Shown: positions 5,790-9,012 of the stretch, piece by piece | How positions within the stretch are numbered: the stretch's first letter is position 1 | Layout of the letters: the number at the start of each line of letters is the position of its first letter | Assembly (NCBI GenBank): GCA_019347595.1 | Contig: JAHWLA010000104.1 | Coordinates: 1 to 9,012, forward strand | DNA from: Actinomycetota bacterium | GTDB lineage: Bacteria > Actinomycetota > Acidimicrobiia > Acidimicrobiales > JAHWLA01 | Reading direction: 5' to 3' | DNA length: 9,012 nt | The notes under the pieces: model-generated | The model's input: the letters and a program-made list of their open reading frames with translations, nothing else | What the model was told of the DNA's origin: nothing | Database searches by the model: none | Position numbers and translations under genes: made by a program

Positions 5790-6293
5790 TTACGCTGCCT
5801 CCAGCAGGCGGGCGAGGTCGGCGTCGGTCAGCTCGCCGTGGTGGCGGGCCCGGGCCACGCCTTCGGCGTCGATCACCCACGTCACCGGGATGCCGGGACC
5901 GACGCCGTAGGCCTGCGCGATCTCGCCCTGCGGATCGACCACCGTGGGCCACGTCGCCTCGTGCTCCTGCACGAACGCCCGCGCCGCCTCGCTGCGGTCG
6001 TCGTAGAGCACGCCCAGCACCGCCGCCCGCTCGCCGTGCACGGCCCGCAGCCGGGGGAACTCCGCCCGACAGGGCGCGCACCACGACGCCCAGAAGTTGA
6101 GCACCACCACCCGGCCCCGGAAGTCGCCCAGCTCCACCCGCTCGCCGTCGAGGTCGTAGCCCGAGAACGTCGGCGCCCGCTCCCCCACCTCGGCTCGGGC
6201 CGTCCCGCCGCCGCCCCCGTCGCCGCACGCCGACGCCGTGACCGCCACGGCCACCGCCACGGCCGGCACGACGGCCAGGACCAGCCGCCTCAG
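5790..6293 (-). CDS. TlpA/ResA-like thioredoxin-family lipoprotein
   Basis: This is a membrane-anchored, extracytoplasmic thiol-disulfide oxidoreductase of the TlpA/ResA type (167 aa from the chosen start). The signal peptide MRRLVLAVVPAVAVAVAVTASAC gives a weak lipobox (ASAC) with Cys23. A Gly-rich linker, then VGERAPTFSGYDLDG, opens the AhpC/TlpA domain. The active site is WCAPC (Cys72, Cys75), and the cis-proline loop GIPVTWVID has Pro136. The chosen start is CTG at 6293, overlapping the ctaG stop as CTGA, with GGAG (6302-6305) eight bases upstream. The GTG at 6269 would lose the basic n-region, and the GTG at 6350 would overlap ctaG by 61 bp without a good ribosome site. Last gene after ctaDEFG, it may reduce cysteines for CuA assembly or cytochrome c maturation. 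The role is inferred from context. Confidence 0.85.
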   Translation of the reverse strand: MRRLVLAVVPAVAVAVAVTASACGDGGGGGTARAEVGERAPTFSGYDLDGERVELGDFRGRVVVLNFWASWCAPCRAEFPRLRAVHGERAAVLGVLYDDRSEAARAFVQEHEATWPTVVDPQGEIAQAYGVGPGIPVTWVIDAEGVARARHHGELTDADLARLLEAA

Positions 6294-7177
6294 GAAGCGG
6301 GCTCCGTGGGCGCGGGCGTCCGGGCCAGCTCCCGCTCGACGTCTTCCCACCGCAGCGTGGTGTCCGCCTGGTCCTTGGCGTACCACCGGAAGAAGATCAC
6401 GATGATCGTCCCCCACAGCAGCGACCCGGCGTAGATCTTCATCAACGCCCCCGCCAGTTGCTGGTCGTCGATGGCCGAGAGGTCGAACACCCGCGGCGCC
6501 TCGGCGTAGAAGCGGTAGATCACGCCGTCGGAGAAGGTGAGGAACGAGGCGGGGACGGTGGGCAGCACCGACTGGAGGAACAGGTACACCATGCGCCCGG
6601 CGTCGCCGAGCTGCGGGAGCTCGGGCGCCCGGCCCAGGTTGAGCACCGGCAGCCACATCAGGGCCGCCGAGGCGAACAGCACCACGTGCACGCCGAAGTG
6701 CACGCCGTGGTGCTCCAGCGACGCCCCCACCACCGCGGGCCAGTGCGACAGCACGATCACGAGGTTGAACAGCAGCCCCGCCACCAGCGGCTTGCCCAGC
6801 ACCGAGAGCACCCGGCGCACGGGCACGCAGTCGACCAGCAGCCACCGGAACAGCCACCGCGGCAGCCCCAGCAGGATCAGCGGCGCGGCGATGAGCTGGA
6901 ACCCGGTGTGCTGGATCATGTGCACCGAGAACAGGTACTTCTCGGCGATCTCGTGGATGGGCCACTCGCTGTGCAGCCACAGGGCCAGCACGCCGCACGA
7001 GAACAGGACGACCTGTCGGCGGGTGGCGACCGGCTCCCCGGGCGCCACCTTGGTAGGGCCGACCACCCGCAGCGCCAGCCAGTACCCGACGACGACCAGC
7101 GCCACCAGGGCCCACACGTCGGGGTGGGCCTCCCATGCCCAAGGCGATGCCTGCGCGGCGCCGTGGGCGAGGAGCAT
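6290..7177 (-). CDS. ctaG: Cytochrome c oxidase assembly factor CtaG (caa3_CtaG family)
   Basis: This polytopic membrane protein (295 aa) is needed for assembly of caa3/aa3-type oxidases in Bacillus, probably at the copper-insertion step. It is distinct from the Cox11-type protein that shares the name. About seven hydrophobic segments are visible, near 22-40, 56-72, 88-105, 128-148, 160-178, 196-215 and 243-263. The conserved histidine-rich HMIQHTGFQ at 86-94 and further His at 70, 75, 145, 156, 157 and 160 lie near membrane faces and suit metal handling. The ATG at 7177 shares one base with the ctaF stop (TGATG), with no separate Shine-Dalgarno, so coupled translation is likely. The order ctaD-E-F-G matches Bacillus. 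The family assignment is firm; copper transfer is the usual interpretation rather than something the sequence proves. Confidence 0.9.
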   Translation of the reverse strand: MLLAHGAAQASPWAWEAHPDVWALVALVVVGYWLALRVVGPTKVAPGEPVATRRQVVLFSCGVLALWLHSEWPIHEIAEKYLFSVHMIQHTGFQLIAAPLILLGLPRWLFRWLLVDCVPVRRVLSVLGKPLVAGLLFNLVIVLSHWPAVVGASLEHHGVHFGVHVVLFASAALMWLPVLNLGRAPELPQLGDAGRMVYLFLQSVLPTVPASFLTFSDGVIYRFYAEAPRVFDLSAIDDQQLAGALMKIYAGSLLWGTIIVIFFRWYAKDQADTTLRWEDVERELARTPAPTEPAS

Positions 7178-7506
7178 CAGATGAAGACGCCCAACGTCAT
7201 GAGGTAGGCGACGTACACGAGGATGGCGAGCACCAGACCCGACAGGAACAGGCGGCGCAGGATGCGGCTGTCGAAGCGCAGGTGCATGAAGTAGGCAGCC
7301 ACCATGGCGAACTTCACCGCCGCCATGACCAACAGGATCGAGATGTTGGCGGCGTCGGGCGGGTCGATGTAGTACAACGCCACCTCGGCGCCGGTGACGA
7401 CGGCGAGGATGAGGGCGATCTTGATGTAGAACGCCTCGGTGGGATGCGCTCCGTGATCGCCCGCCGCCGCGGCGCCCTTGTCGTGCTCGATGGTCGCTTT
7501 GCTCAT
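7177..7506 (-). CDS. ctaF: Cytochrome c oxidase subunit IV (prokaryotic COX4 family)
   Basis: This is a small accessory membrane subunit (109 aa) of the aa3-type oxidase, thought to stabilise the subunit I/III core rather than take part in electron transfer. Three hydrophobic helices are visible at about 28-46, 54-74 and 86-105. The characteristic AAVKFAMVAAYFMHLRFDSR closes the second helix at about 62-81. The first 25 residues are hydrophilic, with scattered His and Asp (HDK, DHGAHP). The ATG at 7506 has GAGG five bases upstream, within the seven-base gap after ctaE, and length is normal for the family. It sits between ctaE and ctaG exactly as in Bacillus ctaCDEFG. Short length limits certainty, but context and the FMHLRFDSR motif agree. 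Confidence 0.9.
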   Translation of the reverse strand: MSKATIEHDKGAAAAGDHGAHPTEAFYIKIALILAVVTGAEVALYYIDPPDAANISILLVMAAVKFAMVAAYFMHLRFDSRILRRLFLSGLVLAILVYVAYLMTLGVFI

Positions 7507-7513
7507 CGCTGCC

Positions 7514-8134
7514 TCACGAGGGGATCAGGTAGATGATGGTGAAGATCACGATCCACACCACGTCGACGAAGTGCCAGTAGAGACCGGCGATCTCCACCAC
7601 CTCGGACCGCTCGGGGCCCAGCTTGCCCCGCAGCGACAGGTTCCACAGCGAGAGCAGCATCACGATGCCGAGCGTCACGTGGACGCCGTGGAACCCGGTC
7701 AGCGTGTAGAACGCGCTCGACGCCGGGTTGGTCTTCATCGTCATGCCCTCGCGGATGAACGAGGTGAACTCGTAGACCTGGCCGGCGATGAAGCTCGCCC
7801 CCAGGAAGGCGGTGGCCAGCAGCCACACCCGCAGGCGCCGCTGGTCGCCCCGCTGGATGGCGGCCAGCGCCAGCACCATCGTCAGCGAGCTCATCAGCAG
7901 GACGAACGAGCTGACCGAGGTGTAGGGAATGTCGTAGAGCTCCTGGGGCTTCACGCCGCTCAACGTCTTGCCCCGGTACAGGAAGTACGTCGAGATCAAG
8001 GCGCCGAACAGGAGGCACTCCGAGCCCAGGAACGTCCACATGGCGAGCTTCTCGTTGGAGAGCCCGGTGTTGGTGACCCCGTGGGCGCTGTGGGCGTCGC
8101 CCTGCGGGTCGTGCAGGGTGGCGGTCGAGGCCAC
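7514..8134 (-). CDS. ctaE: Cytochrome c oxidase subunit III
   Basis: This is a core membrane subunit (206 aa) of the aa3-type heme-copper oxidase. It carries no redox centre and supports proton uptake and stability of subunit I. About five hydrophobic helices fit the short bacterial form: about 29-53, 71-93, 102-123, 143-165 and 183-204. Family motifs are FLGSECLLFG (35-44) with the conserved Glu39, LTGFHGVHVTLG (145-156) and YWHFVDVVWI (186-195). The start is GTG at 8134, two bases after the ctaD stop, with GGGAG six to seven bases upstream inside the last ctaD codons. An ATG-start alternative would remove the first helix. It is co-transcribed with ctaD and ctaF. The N-terminal 20 residues are rich in His and Asp. 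Confidence 0.95.
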   Translation of the reverse strand: MASTATLHDPQGDAHSAHGVTNTGLSNEKLAMWTFLGSECLLFGALISTYFLYRGKTLSGVKPQELYDIPYTSVSSFVLLMSSLTMVLALAAIQRGDQRRLRVWLLATAFLGASFIAGQVYEFTSFIREGMTMKTNPASSAFYTLTGFHGVHVTLGIVMLLSLWNLSLRGKLGPERSEVVEIAGLYWHFVDVVWIVIFTIIYLIPS

Positions 8135-8136
8135 TG

Positions 8137-9012
8137 TCAGCTCCCTTCGCCTTCGCCGTCGGCCTCGCCGCCTGCCACCAGGGCGGGCGTCTCGTCGTCG
8201 GAGGCGTGCTCGTCGGAATGGTCGGAGTCGTCGGCATGGTCGCCGTGATCGTCGTGCTCGTCGTGAGGCTCGGTCGAGGGCTCCAGCGCCCAGGCGTAGA
8301 GACCGCCGATGAGGATGAGGCCGCCGAGGACGGCGACGAGGTAGTTCTGGCCCGAGGTGCGGCCGTAGACCATGCCGTAGGCCATGACGAACAGGCCGAA
8401 CGCCGCCACCAGCGGGAAGTACGACGGCGAGGGCATGTGGACCCCGTGGTCGCCCTCGACGACCTTCTCGGCCAGCTCGTCACCGTCGGCCTTCTTTGTC
8501 AGCACGCCGTTCTCGTCCTCGCCGTACTTGCGGTGGAACCACTCGTCGACCGAGTGCACGGTGGGCACTTCCCTGAAGTTGTACTCGGGCACCGGCGACG
8601 GGATGCTCCACTCCAGGGTGCGGGCGTCCCACGGGTCGGCGGTCGCCACCACCCGCTCCCGCTTCGACTTCGCCACGTTCCACATGAAGATCAGCACCGA
8701 CACGGCGATGAGGAAGGCGCCCACCGTCGACACTGTGTTCCAGAACGCCAGGCCGAGCTCCTCGCCGTAGGTGTAGATGCGGCGGGGCATGCCTTGGAGG
8801 CCCAGGAGGTGCATGGGGCCGAAGGCCAGGTTGAAGCCGATCAGCCACGTCCAGAAGTTCCACTTGCCGACGCGGTCGTTGAGCATCCAGCCGAAGATCT
8901 TCGGCCACCAGAAGTAGATGCCGGCCATGATGCCGAACAGGGCGCCGCCGAAGAGCACGTAGTGGAAGTGGGCCACCACGTAGTAGGTGTCGGTCTGCTG
9001 GCGGTCGTGGGG
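8137..9012 (-). CDS. ctaD: Cytochrome c oxidase subunit I, C-terminal part (5' end outside the window)
   Basis: This is the catalytic subunit of the aa3-type oxidase, which reduces O2 at the heme a3-CuB centre and pumps protons. The visible 291 residues start in helix X at DTYYVVAHFHYV. The two His of HFH (fragment positions 15 and 17) are the heme a3 and heme a axial ligands of the family. Helices XI (NFWTWLIGFNLAFGPMHLLGL) and XII follow, then a hydrophilic stretch. Two extra hydrophobic segments come next (about 8290-8410, from PSPSYFPLVAAFG onward), beyond the 12-helix core. The last 48 residues (8140-8283) are an unusual tail with six His, 19 acidic and no basic residues. The position of the usual Mg-binding His before DTYY is Thr here. 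Further upstream one expects the rest of ctaD and ctaC, unseen. Confidence 0.95.
   Translation of the reverse strand, partial: PHDRQQTDTYYVVAHFHYVLFGGALFGIMAGIYFWWPKIFGWMLNDRVGKWNFWTWLIGFNLAFGPMHLLGLQGMPRRIYTYGEELGLAFWNTVSTVGAFLIAVSVLIFMWNVAKSKRERVVATADPWDARTLEWSIPSPVPEYNFREVPTVHSVDEWFHRKYGEDENGVLTKKADGDELAEKVVEGDHGVHMPSPSYFPLVAAFGLFVMAYGMVYGRTSGQNYLVAVLGGLILIGGLYAWALEPSTEPHDEHDDHGDHADDSDHSDEHASDDETPALVAGGEADGEGEGS

Noticed and set aside
7503..8483. Minus-strand 326-residue frame overlapping ctaE and ctaD in another frame
   Set aside because: Same-strand frame shadow. The alternative frames give intact subunit III and subunit I with conserved motifs.
1..9012. tRNA, CRISPR array, transposase, phage or defence genes
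   Set aside because: No cloverleaf-like stretch, regular direct repeats or mobile-element protein motif was seen on either strand. The window reads as core metabolism.

Overview
The window is very GC-rich, almost fully coding DNA. Its codon use and protein sequences point to a high-GC actinobacterium, and the look of the Cta, ABC-2 and Zur proteins fits the Acidimicrobiia or a related deep lineage. The taxonomic placement is inference. There are no RNA genes, insertion sequences, CRISPR arrays or phage genes. Eleven protein genes are supported. The two at the window edges are cut: znuB loses its 3' end and ctaD its 5' end.

Left block (1-3921, all on the minus strand, read right to left): serS (seryl-tRNA synthetase), then a Fur-family regulator read as zur, joined to serS by a 4-bp stop/start overlap. 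After 71 bp comes the high-affinity metal ABC importer znuA-znuC-znuB, whose junctions are ATGA overlaps. A near-perfect 15-bp Zur/Fur-type palindrome (2150-2164) sits just upstream of a -10-like TAGCGT element and the znuA start. The regulator and its probable target are therefore adjacent: zinc-loaded Zur should shut off znuACB, and depletion should release it.

Middle block (3948-5635, plus strand): a two-gene ABC-2 exporter (ATPase plus six-helix permease, ATGA overlap), divergent from serS with only 26 bp between the two start codons. Two -10-like hexamers on opposite strands share their TA step in this gap, suggesting a compact bidirectional promoter and leaderless mRNA. The permease gene carries a perfect 16-bp inverted repeat in frame, directly after its first codons.

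Right block (5790-9012, minus strand): ctaD-ctaE-ctaF-ctaG, the aa3-type cytochrome c oxidase subunits I, III and IV and the CtaG assembly factor, in the order known from Bacillus ctaCDEFG. A TlpA/ResA-like thioredoxin lipoprotein follows, probably serving oxidase copper or cytochrome c thiol chemistry. The gap between the convergent middle and right blocks (5636-5789) holds a second inverted repeat, a possible bidirectional terminator.

I see no wholly new multi-gene system. The points most worth a second look are the in-frame palindrome in the permease, the overlapping divergent promoter, the leaderless Zur-controlled znuA start, the serS-zur coupling, and the histidine/acid-rich tail of CtaD.
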